Assembly (NCBI RefSeq): GCF_016599145.1
Contig: NZ_JAENKO010000013.1
Coordinates: forward strand, 1 to 41,739
Direction of reading: 5' to 3'
DNA length: 41,739 nucleotides
From: Tomitella cavernea
GTDB taxonomy: Bacteria > Actinomycetota > Actinomycetes > Mycobacteriales > Mycobacteriaceae
Part shown: one piece after another, positions 7,612 to 14,850 of the stretch
Position numbering within the stretch: position 1 is the stretch's first letter
Layout: the number at the start of each line of letters is the position of its first letter
Position numbers and translations under genes: made by a program
The notes under the pieces: model-generated
The model's database searches: none
What the model saw: the letters and a program-made list of their open reading frames with translations, nothing else
Told to the model about the DNA's origin: nothing

Positions 7612-8541
7612 TGCCGCGACCAGCCCTAGATTCTGCAGCACCTCGCGCGTGGCGCGCGAGAAGTTGAGCGTGATGAAGTGCAGCGCGGGGACACCCTCCG
7701 CGATCAGCCGCTCGGCCATCCCGGTCGCGAACTCGATGCCGACCTCACGCACGGCGGCACGGTCCTCCTGCGGTCCCGTCCCCGCGGCCGCGGACAGGTT
7801 CGCCTCCAGCGCGGGCGGAAGCGCGGACCCGGACAGCTCCACCATCCGCCGCACGGAGCGCAGCGATGTGATCGGCAATATCTCCGGGATGATCGGCTTG
7901 GCGCCCTGGGCCGGGTCGGCTGCCGCGACACGATCGCGCAGACGCAGGTAGTCGTCCACGTCGAAAAACACCTGGGTGATCGAATACTCCGCCCCCGAAC
8001 GCAGCTTGCGCACCAGATAGCGGGTGTCGTGGTCGAGGTCCGGCGACCGGTGGTGCCCCTCCGGGAACGATGCGACGCCGAGGTGGAACTCCCCCAGGCC
8101 GCGCACCAGGTGCACCAGTTCCTCCGCGTAGTGCACCCCGTCCGGATGTGCGGACCACTCCCCCAACGGGTTGCCCGGCGGGTCGCCGCGCAGCGCGAGG
8201 ATGTTGCGGATCCCCTTGTCCGCGTATGAGCCGACCATCGCGCGCAGCTCGTCGATGCTGTGGTCCACGGCGGTCAGATGGGCCACCGGCGTGAGGGTCG
8301 TGTGCTCCGCGATCTGGCCGGTGATGCGCACCGTGCGGTCCCTGGTGCTACCACCGGCGCCGTAGGTGATAGAGACGAACGCGGGCCGGAGCTGCTCGAA
8401 GTCGCGCACCGTCCGCCAGAGCCGCGCCTCGGCGGCCTCATCGCGCGGCGGGAAGAACTCGACGGAGAAGGGAGTCTTGCCGGAGTCGTGCGCAGCGAGG
8501 CTCTCGACGACGGAAGGCGTACCCGTCACCTGCAAAGCCAT
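7597..8541 (-). CDS. metF: Methylenetetrahydrofolate reductase family protein (Rv2172c-type)
   Basis: 314 aa TIM-barrel protein. It carries the family start VEFFPPRDEAAEARLW, then FVSITYGAGGSTRDRT, then the folate-binding block VAHLTAVDHSIDEL and NILALRGDPPGNP. It should reduce 5,10-methylene-THF to 5-methyl-THF for methionine synthesis. The Rv2172c lineage has been described as an unusual MTHFR that works without bound flavin; whether that holds here cannot be read from sequence alone. ATG 8541 has GGGGGA 4-5 nt upstream and a TATGAT -10 about 36 nt upstream. It is divergent from idsA2, as in M. tuberculosis. Confidence 0.9.
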   Translation of the reverse strand: MALQVTGTPSVVESLAAHDSGKTPFSVEFFPPRDEAAEARLWRTVRDFEQLRPAFVSITYGAGGSTRDRTVRITGQIAEHTTLTPVAHLTAVDHSIDELRAMVGSYADKGIRNILALRGDPPGNPLGEWSAHPDGVHYAEELVHLVRGLGEFHLGVASFPEGHHRSPDLDHDTRYLVRKLRSGAEYSITQVFFDVDDYLRLRDRVAAADPAQGAKPIIPEILPITSLRSVRRMVELSGSALPPALEANLSAAAGTGPQEDRAAVREVGIEFATGMAERLIAEGVPALHFITLNFSRATREVLQNLGLVAAPAAS

Positions 8542-8576
8542 AAGATTCCCCCGATCGCACCGATTCCCATTGCACG

Positions 8577-8582
8577 ATCATA
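8577..8582 (-). promoter_or_regulatory. -10 element of the MTHFR gene
   Basis: TATGAT on the minus strand, giving a predicted leader of about 28-30 nt that includes the GGGGGA ribosome site in front of ATG 8541. Confidence 0.55.
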
Positions 8583-8669
8583 AGGTCAGCGCCGCAGAAG
8601 CGGCCACGCCCGCGCCCGGCAGTGACGTGCGACACGCATCCGTGGCGCGCCCCACATCGGGCCGCGACG

Positions 8670-8675
8670 TAGAGT
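8670..8675 (+). promoter_or_regulatory. Candidate -10 for the idsA2-crtI-mptA-crtB operon
   Basis: TAGAGT (TANNNT) lies in the 237-nt divergent region. It predicts a start near 8682 and a leader of about 95 nt before the AGGAGG at 8768. No clear -35. Confidence 0.4.
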
Positions 8676-8767
8676 TTTCCGCGTAGCGCGTATGCGCGGA
8701 GCCGCGCCGGCCGCAGCGCCCCGCGAACGCCTGGTCGCCGCAGCGCACAATCCGACGCTGCACACCT

Positions 8768-8773
8768 AGGAGG
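8768..8773 (+). promoter_or_regulatory. Perfect Shine-Dalgarno that points to a CTG start for idsA2
   Basis: AGGAGG is followed by 5 nt and then CTG at 8779, in frame with idsA2. An in-frame TAG at 8767-8769 closes the frame immediately upstream. No ATG, GTG or TTG occurs in this frame before 8857. The site therefore either drives a CTG start or is unused. Confidence 0.6.
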
Positions 8774-8856
8774 CTGCCCTGACAACCGGAGAAGACTCGC
8801 TCGGACCCTCTGCGAAGGCGGACGCCTCCGCAGGGCAGGCGGACGCCCGCGCGGCG

Positions 8857-9915
8857 GTGCGCGATGCCGTCGACGCCGCGCTCCGGGACTTCTTCGCCTC
8901 GCGTCGGCCCGTCGTCGCGGGCGTCGGCGCCGAGTTCGCCGAGGCCGCGGACCTGCTCGAGGAGTTCGTCCTGCGCGGCGGCAAGCGCATGCGCCCCCTA
9001 TTCGCGTGGACCGGCTGGCTCTGCGCGGGCGGGGCCGCCACCGGCGATTCCGCCGACGCGATGATCCGGGCATGCTCCGCGCTCGAGCTGGTGCAGGCGT
9101 GCGCGTTGATCCACGACGATTTCATCGACTCGTCCGATACCCGCAGGGGCCACCCCACCGTGCACGTCGACGTCGCCCGCCGGCATCGGGAGGTCGGCTG
9201 GTCGGGCGATTCCGCGCATTTCGGCGCGGGCGTCGCGGTACTGCTCGGCGACCTCGCACTGGCGTGGGCCGACGACATGCTGCGCGAGTGCGGCCTGCCG
9301 GCCGACGCACAAGAACGGATTTCGCCGATGTGGTCCGCGATGCGCACCGAGGTCCTGGGCGGTCAGCTCCTCGATGTCGTCACCGAGTCGTGCGGCGACG
9401 AATCCTTCGACGCGGCGATGCGCGTCAACCGGTTCAAGACAGCCGCATACACGGTGGAACGTCCTCTGCAGCTGGGCGCGAGCGCGGCCGACGCCGATCC
9501 GGCGATGCTCCGCGTCTTCGGCGGGCTCGGCATCGATCTCGGCATCGCCTTCCAATTGCGCGACGACCTGCTCGGCGTCTTCGGTGACCCCGCCGTCACC
9601 GGAAAGCCGTCCGGCGACGATCTGTGCGAGGGCAAACGCACGGTGCTGCTCGCACTCGCGCTAGCCGAGGCGGACTCGGCCGACCCCGACTCCGCCGCCC
9701 TGCTGCGCAGCAGCATCGGCACCGACCTCACCCATGCACAGGTCGCGGGCCTGCGTGAGATCATTTCGGGCCTCGGGGCCGTGGACGAGGTGGAGCGCAT
9801 GATCGCCGAGCTCACCGACCGCGCGCACACCGCGCTGGACGCCGGCAGCGCCACCGGCGAGGGTGCGCTTCTGCTGCGGTCGATGATAACGGCGGCCGCG
9901 CACCGGCGCCTGTGA
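8857..9915 (+). CDS. idsA2: Polyprenyl (geranylgeranyl-type) diphosphate synthase IdsA2/CrtE
   Basis: 352 aa from GTG 8857, the first conventional start. It condenses isopentenyl diphosphate with allylic diphosphates. Both aspartate-rich Mg-binding motifs are intact: DDFIDSSDTRRG (87-98) and LRDDLLGVFGD (from about 234), with GGKRMRPLF (41-49) binding diphosphate. Gene order makes it the IdsA2 (Rv2173) orthologue. Being followed by crtI and crtB, it probably supplies geranylgeranyl diphosphate for carotenoids; product length is not proven. GTG 8857 has no ribosome site, whereas CTG 8779 lies 5 nt after a perfect AGGAGG and would add 26 residues, so the true start may be CTG. The stop overlaps the crtI start. 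Confidence 0.92.
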   Translation: MRDAVDAALRDFFASRRPVVAGVGAEFAEAADLLEEFVLRGGKRMRPLFAWTGWLCAGGAATGDSADAMIRACSALELVQACALIHDDFIDSSDTRRGHPTVHVDVARRHREVGWSGDSAHFGAGVAVLLGDLALAWADDMLRECGLPADAQERISPMWSAMRTEVLGGQLLDVVTESCGDESFDAAMRVNRFKTAAYTVERPLQLGASAADADPAMLRVFGGLGIDLGIAFQLRDDLLGVFGDPAVTGKPSGDDLCEGKRTVLLALALAEADSADPDSAALLRSSIGTDLTHAQVAGLREIISGLGAVDEVERMIAELTDRAHTALDAGSATGEGALLLRSMITAAAHRRL

Positions 9916-11639
9916 TGCGCACCGTCACCGGCCCGTCCTCCCGGGTCGTGGTCGTCGGCGCCGGATTGTCCGGTCTGTGCTCGGCCCTGCATCTACTCGG
10001 CGCGGGACGGCAGGTCACCGTCCTCGAACGCGACGCCGAGCCCGGCGGCCGGATGGGCGTCCTCGACGGACCCGGCTACCGTGCCGACTCCGGAGCCACC
10101 GTCCTCACGATGCCCGAGCTGATCGACGACGCCCTGGCGGCCGTCGGGATGACGCGTGCCGACACCTCGCCGGCGCTGCGCCTGACACGCTTGACCCCCG
10201 CTTACCGGACCCGGTTCGCCGACGGCACGGTCTTCGACGTGCACAGCGACCCCGACGAGATGGCCGCGGAGATCGCACGCGTCTTCGGCGACGCCGCCGT
10301 CGAGGGCTACCTGCAGCTGCGCACGTGGCTCGAGCGCATGTTCACCGCGGAGTTCGACCGCTTCCTCGACGCCTCGTTCGACTCCCCTCTCGACCTCGTC
10401 GGTTCGCCGGGGGCGCTCGCCGACCTGGCCAGGGTGACGGCGCTCGGCGGCTTCGGCCGGCTGGGCCCACGCGTGGCCCGCTTCATCCGCGACCCCCGCC
10501 TGCGGCGGGTCTTCACCTTCCAGGCGCTGTACGCGGGCCTCGCACCCCGCAAGGCACTGGCCGTCTACGGCGCGATCCCGCACATGGACACCTCGCTGGG
10601 CGTGTACTTCCCCGCCGGCGGGATGCGCGCGGTGACCAGGGCTCTCGCCGACGCCGTGGTCCGCGCCGGCGGGGTCATCGAGTACTGCGCACAGGCACGT
10701 TCGGTGGACGTCGCCGACGGCCGCGCCCACGCAGTGCTCACCTCCGACGGCCGCATCCACAACTGCGACGCGCTGGTGCTCACCCCCGATCTTCCGGTGG
10801 TCGACGCGCTTCTGGCCTCCGCGGGAGCACCGCGGCATCACACGCTCGCCGGAGGACGGTTCCGCCGCACGCAGTGGTCGCCGTCCGCGGTGGTGCTGCA
10901 CGGAACGATCCCGCTTGACACCGCACGAGCGCGGGGGGCCGTGCCCGCCGGCGCGGCGGGAAGCTCCTGGGACCGCCCGCACCACCACACGATCGACTTC
11001 GGCGACGCATGGGACGAGACCTTCGCGCAGATCTGCGCGCGTCCCGGCCGCGGCTCGTTGATGACCGACCCCTCGCTGCTGCTCACCAGGCCGGGGCTGA
11101 CCGACCCGGGGCTCGACCCGCAGTACGCCACGGGCCCGCGGGAGTTGCTGTCGATCCTGGCGCCGTGCCCCAATCTGCACAGCGCCCCGCTGCCGTGGGA
11201 CGAGCTGGGCGCGTCCTATTCCGACGACATCCTGTCCGTCCTCGAGCGGCGCGGATACACCGGCATCTCCGATCCGGACCACGGTCTGCGCGTGGACCGC
11301 GTGCTCACCCCCGCCACCTGGGCCGCGCAGGGAATGGGCGCGGGCAGTCCGTTCTCCGCCGCGCACACGTTCCGGCAGACCGGGCCGTTCCGACGCCCCA
11401 ACCTGGTGCGCGGGCTCGACAACACGGTACTCGCCGGGTGCGGGACCAACCCCGGCGTGGGCGTGCCCACGGCGCTCATCTCCGGCCGTCTGGCCGCCGA
11501 GCGGATCACCGGCGGACGGGCACGTCACCGGGGGCGCCCGAGGGGGGGAGCCGAAGGCCGCTCCGGTAGTGTGAGCCGTTCACGTCCATCCGCCCCGGCC
11601 ACCGCCCCGGGGGGCACACAGGGGGCTGATCAGCGCTGA
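9915..11639 (+). CDS. crtI: Phytoene desaturase CrtI
   Basis: 574 aa. FAD-dependent enzyme that introduces double bonds into phytoene on the way to lycopene. The N-terminal motif VVVVGAGLSGLCSALHL and LERDAEPGGRMG bind FAD; DSGATVLTMPEL is a CrtI-type block. The C-terminal signature AGCGTNPGVGVPTALISGRL ends near residue 530, and the last ~40 residues (Arg/Gly/Ser-rich) extend beyond the conserved fold. The start is ATG 9915 in a TGATG overlap with the idsA2 stop; GTG 9912 is an equally coupled alternative. The gene is absent from this locus in M. tuberculosis. Confidence 0.93.
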   Translation: MRTVTGPSSRVVVVGAGLSGLCSALHLLGAGRQVTVLERDAEPGGRMGVLDGPGYRADSGATVLTMPELIDDALAAVGMTRADTSPALRLTRLTPAYRTRFADGTVFDVHSDPDEMAAEIARVFGDAAVEGYLQLRTWLERMFTAEFDRFLDASFDSPLDLVGSPGALADLARVTALGGFGRLGPRVARFIRDPRLRRVFTFQALYAGLAPRKALAVYGAIPHMDTSLGVYFPAGGMRAVTRALADAVVRAGGVIEYCAQARSVDVADGRAHAVLTSDGRIHNCDALVLTPDLPVVDALLASAGAPRHHTLAGGRFRRTQWSPSAVVLHGTIPLDTARARGAVPAGAAGSSWDRPHHHTIDFGDAWDETFAQICARPGRGSLMTDPSLLLTRPGLTDPGLDPQYATGPRELLSILAPCPNLHSAPLPWDELGASYSDDILSVLERRGYTGISDPDHGLRVDRVLTPATWAAQGMGAGSPFSAAHTFRQTGPFRRPNLVRGLDNTVLAGCGTNPGVGVPTALISGRLAAERITGGRARHRGRPRGGAEGRSGSVSRSRPSAPATAPGGTQGADQR

Positions 11640-13273
11640 TGAACCTGCGCCCCCTGGCATCGCCGGCATCCGGCCCCGCCGCGGACGCGGAACACGGTGC
11701 CGCGCCCACCCCCGCCGGCCGCGTGCGGCAGGCGGCGACCTTCGTCCTCCACGGCCCCGGCCGCATGGCCTGGCCGGGCTTCTTCGGCGTAGTGCTGATG
11801 GTGTTCGGCGGTTTCGGCTCGGGCGCGCTGCGCCGGCAGGACCCGCTGCTCGATACGGTCTTCCTGTCCTGGCTGCGCTACGGGCACGGGAAGATCCTCT
11901 CCGGCACGCTCGTCTACGTCGGCCTCGTGCTCATGTTCTACTCCTGGGTGCGCATCGGCCGTGCGGTACGCGCCGGCGGGTTCACCCCCTCTCAGCTCGG
12001 CGGCCTCGCGGTGGCGTGGGCGGTGCCGATGCTGTTCTCCGTGCCCCTGTTCAGCCGCGACGCGTATTCCTACCTCGCGCAGGGGGCTCTGCTCCGCGAC
12101 GGCTTCGACCCGTACGCCGTGGGCCCCGCCGTCAATCCGGGGCCGCTGCTGGACAACGTCAGCACGGTGTGGACGACGACCACCGCGCCGTACGGCCCCG
12201 CGTTCATCCTCATCGCCCGCGGGGTCACCATGGTCACCGGCGACAACGTGGTCACCGGCACCATGGCGCTGCGACTGGTGATGCTGCCCGGACTCGCGCT
12301 GCTGTTGTGGGCGATACCCCGGATGGCGCGCAACCTGGGCGGGTCTCCCGCCATCGCCATGTGGGTGGCGGTCCTCAACCCGCTGGTGCTCGTGCACCTC
12401 ATCGGCGGCGTGCACAACGAACTGCTCATGGTCGCCCTGCTCACCGCCGGCATCGTCGCGGTACTCGAGCGCAAACATCTACTGGGAATCGCAGTGATCT
12501 CGCTGGCCGTCACGGTGAAGGCCACGGCCGGCGCCGCGCTGCCGTTCATGGTGTGGATCTGGATACGCCACCGGCGCGACGACGACCGCACACACGGCAC
12601 CGTGCCGCCACACTGGTTCCGCGAGTTCGTGCGCACGGCCGTGCCGTCGGTGCTGGTCTTCACGGCCGTCTTCGCGACGGCCACGGTCGCCGCGGGCATC
12701 GGCGTCGGCTGGATGACGGCGCTGTCCGGCGCCAACAAGATCATCAACTGGCTTTCCCTGCCCACCGCGACCGCACAGCTCTACACCGTCGCCACATCCT
12801 GGTTCACGGGGATCGGGCTCGCCCCGGCGCTGGAGATCGCACGACTCATCGGCGAGGCCGCACTGGTGGTGATCGTCGTGCTGATCGTCGCGCGTTTCCG
12901 CCACTCCGTCCACGAGGCCATGCACGGCGTCCTGTATTCCATGATCGCCGTCGTCGTACTCTCCCCCGCCACCCTGCCGTGGTACTACACCTGGCCGCTC
13001 GCGGTGGCATCCGGACTGGTGGTCTCCGGCCGCGCGATGTCGGCCGTAGCCGCGTTCAGCGTGTTCACGATGCTCATCTTCCGGCCCGACGGCTCCATCG
13101 GGATGTACCAGTGGTATCACGTGCTCCTCGCCGCCGGCTGCGCCGCTGTCGCGGCGATCGCACTGCACCGCGAGGACCCTCTCAGGCTGCGCAGGCTCCT
13201 GCGAGGCGACGGCGGACAGGCCCGTCCGCGCGCAGCCGCCGCGCCGCGCGCCGTCGGCGACGGGGACTGTTGA
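11639..13273 (+). CDS. mptA: Polyprenyl-phosphomannose-dependent alpha-(1->6)-mannosyltransferase (MptA type)
   Basis: 544 aa, GT-C fold with about 12 membrane segments. After a 40-residue Ala/Pro-rich N-terminus come PGFFGVVLMVFGGFGSGALR and the loop FSRDAYSYLAQGALL, which carries the acidic residue typical of GT-C catalytic loops. MptA and MptB use decaprenyl-phosphomannose on the periplasmic face to extend the alpha-1,6-mannan core of lipomannan and lipoarabinomannan. I chose MptA over MptB from synteny (Rv2174 follows idsA2). ATG 11639 overlaps the crtI stop (TGATG), and crtB follows after 3 nt, so the mannosyltransferase is embedded inside the carotenoid operon. Confidence 0.88.
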   Translation: MNLRPLASPASGPAADAEHGAAPTPAGRVRQAATFVLHGPGRMAWPGFFGVVLMVFGGFGSGALRRQDPLLDTVFLSWLRYGHGKILSGTLVYVGLVLMFYSWVRIGRAVRAGGFTPSQLGGLAVAWAVPMLFSVPLFSRDAYSYLAQGALLRDGFDPYAVGPAVNPGPLLDNVSTVWTTTTAPYGPAFILIARGVTMVTGDNVVTGTMALRLVMLPGLALLLWAIPRMARNLGGSPAIAMWVAVLNPLVLVHLIGGVHNELLMVALLTAGIVAVLERKHLLGIAVISLAVTVKATAGAALPFMVWIWIRHRRDDDRTHGTVPPHWFREFVRTAVPSVLVFTAVFATATVAAGIGVGWMTALSGANKIINWLSLPTATAQLYTVATSWFTGIGLAPALEIARLIGEAALVVIVVLIVARFRHSVHEAMHGVLYSMIAVVVLSPATLPWYYTWPLAVASGLVVSGRAMSAVAAFSVFTMLIFRPDGSIGMYQWYHVLLAAGCAAVAAIALHREDPLRLRRLLRGDGGQARPRAAAAPRAVGDGDC

Positions 13274-13276
13274 GCC

Positions 13277-14356
13277 GTGCTCCACGAACCGATGCACCAC
13301 CCCCGGCGGGGTCCGGCACCCGCCACCGAAGCGCCCACGCTCCATGACTCCTACGCCCACTGCCGACGGATCGCGGCCGCACACGGCAAGAGCTACCACC
13401 TGGCCGCGCACATACTCCCCCGGCGGCGGAGGCCCGCCGTGAGCGCGCTATACGCTTTCGCCCGCAGCGTCGACGACCTGGTGGATCTGCCGCCTACCGG
13501 CGTCTCGCCCGGGGAGCTGTCCCGCCGGCTCCAGGACATCGACGCGGCCGTCGCCGACGCTCTCGCCCACGACGAGGACGGCCGGATACCGCACATGGAC
13601 GGCCGCGTCTCATCGGCCTTCCTCGATACCGCCCGCGCATACCGGCTGGACCCGGCCTTGTTCTCCGCGTTCCTCGACTCGATGCGGATGGACATCCCCG
13701 GCACCGCGGAGCACGTCGCCCACTACCCCACGATGGCGATGCTGGAAAAGTACATGCACGGGTCCGCAGCGGTGATCGGACTGCAGATGCTTCCGGTGCT
13801 CGGCGCCGGGCAGGCGGCCGCCGAGCCCGCGGCCGCGCTCGGCGTCGCATTCCAGATGACGAACTTCCTGCGCGACGTCGGCGAGGACCTCGACCGGGGC
13901 AGGATCTATCTGCCGCTCGATGAGCTGGCGGAATTCGGGGTGGACGCGGAACGCCTCCTCGATGCGCGGCGGTCGGGCCGCCCCGACGCCGCGGTGCGCG
14001 CCGCGCTGGCCCACTTCGCCGGGCGCGCCCGCGAGCACTATCGGAGGGCGGAGCCGGGCGCGGCGATGCTGGCGCCCCGCCAACGGATGTGCGTCCGCGC
14101 CGCCACCGCGGTGTACGCGGAGATCCTCACCGCCGTCGAACGCAGCGGCTTCCGGGTGTTCGACAGGCGGACCGTCGTGCCCCCTGCGCGCCGGTGCCTG
14201 CTGGCGGTGCGCGAGGCCTGCCGGCCGTACCGTGGGCCAGGCGGTATCGGCTCCCCGGTCAGAACGCCATCGCCTGCGCCCGCCGCACCACCTCACGCGC
14301 GTGATCTCCCCGCAGCACGTCGGCGGGACGGCCGGGCAACGACGGGTCGTCAGTGA
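13277..14356 (+). CDS. crtB: Phytoene synthase CrtB (squalene/phytoene synthase family)
   Basis: 359 aa. Joins two geranylgeranyl diphosphates head to head to give phytoene. It contains the first aspartate motif FARSVDDLVD (61-70) and the second FLRDVGEDLDRGRIYLP (near 197-213), with YMHGSAAVIGLQMLP between them. The start is GTG 13277, 3 nt after the mptA stop; ATG 13292 is an alternative. The last ~45 residues (Pro/Ala/Arg-rich) lie beyond the conserved fold, and their DNA overlaps the 3' end of the Rv2175c-like gene on the other strand by 98 bp. It completes a phytoene pathway with idsA2 and crtI. No lycopene elongase or cyclase is present in the window. Confidence 0.93.
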   Translation: MLHEPMHHPRRGPAPATEAPTLHDSYAHCRRIAAAHGKSYHLAAHILPRRRRPAVSALYAFARSVDDLVDLPPTGVSPGELSRRLQDIDAAVADALAHDEDGRIPHMDGRVSSAFLDTARAYRLDPALFSAFLDSMRMDIPGTAEHVAHYPTMAMLEKYMHGSAAVIGLQMLPVLGAGQAAAEPAAALGVAFQMTNFLRDVGEDLDRGRIYLPLDELAEFGVDAERLLDARRSGRPDAAVRAALAHFAGRAREHYRRAEPGAAMLAPRQRMCVRAATAVYAEILTAVERSGFRVFDRRTVVPPARRCLLAVREACRPYRGPGGIGSPVRTPSPAPAAPPHARDLPAARRRDGRATTGRQ

Positions 14357-14636
14357 ACAACCAGCGCAGGATCTCGCCTTCCGAGTAACCGCCGTCGCGG
14401 AGCAGGGCAATCGTCCCCGGCAACGACCGGACGACCTTTCCATCCTGCCCGTCGACCGTCAGGAACTGAGCGGGCACGCCGACGACCCCTTCACGGCGGA
14501 TCGCGATGAACTCGTGCCGACGCAGCAGCTCGTGGGTGTGCGTCACGGGAACCGACAGCAGTTTGGCCACATCCGGCAGCTGCAGCAGCTCCACGGACTC
14601 GTCCAGTATGTCTTCGCAGACGGGGAAGGTGCTCAC
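14259..14636 (-). CDS. Rv2175c family winged helix-turn-helix DNA-binding protein
   Basis: 125 aa. The C-terminal signature REVVRRAQAMAF, the block LLRDGGYSEGEILRWLFTDDPSL and the N-terminal LPDVAKLLSVPVTHTHELLRRHEF (a helix-turn-helix) match Rv2175c. In M. tuberculosis Rv2175c is a DNA-binding protein whose phosphorylation by the adjacent kinase PknL abolishes binding. Divergent pknL next door supports the same pairing here. The start is GTG 14636 (VSTFPVCEDILD) because TACCGT sits 6 nt upstream, the leaderless layout; GTG codons at 14666 and 14675 are alternatives. The 3' end overlaps crtB. Confidence 0.92.
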   Translation of the reverse strand: MSTFPVCEDILDESVELLQLPDVAKLLSVPVTHTHELLRRHEFIAIRREGVVGVPAQFLTVDGQDGKVVRSLPGTIALLRDGGYSEGEILRWLFTDDPSLPGRPADVLRGDHAREVVRRAQAMAF

Positions 14637-14642
14637 ACCACC

Positions 14643-14648
14643 ACGGTA
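14643..14648 (-). promoter_or_regulatory. -10 of a leaderless promoter for the Rv2175c-like gene
   Basis: TACCGT on the minus strand, 6 nt before GTG 14636. The spacing puts the transcription start on the start codon. Confidence 0.5.
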
Positions 14649-14710
14649 GCGGCACCGTCCGAGCACCAGTTGCACCCTCCCCCGGAGCCGACCTTCTATT
14701 CAGTCGCGGG

Positions 14711-14817
14711 GCCGACAACCCTCCCGGCAGTAAAGCCGACAACCTTCCCTGCCGTGGAGCCGATAGCCGTCCCCGCCGCAGAGGCGATAACCATCGCCGC
14801 CGCAGAACCGATAATAT
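14711..14817 (+). repeat. Degenerate 24-bp tandem repeats leading into the pknL -10
   Basis: Four 24-bp units at 14711-14734, 14735-14758, 14759-14782 and 14783-14806, each beginning near GCCGACAACC or GCCGATAACC and ending in a G/C-rich tract. A fifth partial unit starts at 14807 and contains the pknL -10. The units diverge step by step (GACAAC, GATAGC, GATAAC, GATAAT). The stretch is intergenic between divergent genes. Confidence 0.85.
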
Positions 14818-14842
14818 GGTTGGCCGGTCCGGAACCAGGAGG
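14812..14842 (+). promoter_or_regulatory. pknL -10 and ribosome binding site
   Basis: TAATAT at 14812-14817 is the best -10 hexamer in the region and falls in the truncated last copy of the 24-bp repeat. AGGAGG at 14837-14842 is 8 nt before TTG 14851. The AGGAGG overlaps an upstream in-frame GTG at 14842, which therefore cannot be the start. Confidence 0.65.
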
Positions 14843-14850
14843 TGCACTAC

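Noticed and set aside
14637-14675. Earlier GTG starts (14675, 14666) for the Rv2175c-like gene
   Set aside because: GTG 14675 abuts a G-rich tract with no spacing. GTG 14666 has a plausible 9-nt spacing but adds a non-conserved stretch that covers the TACCGT placed 6 nt before GTG 14636. Not fully excluded.
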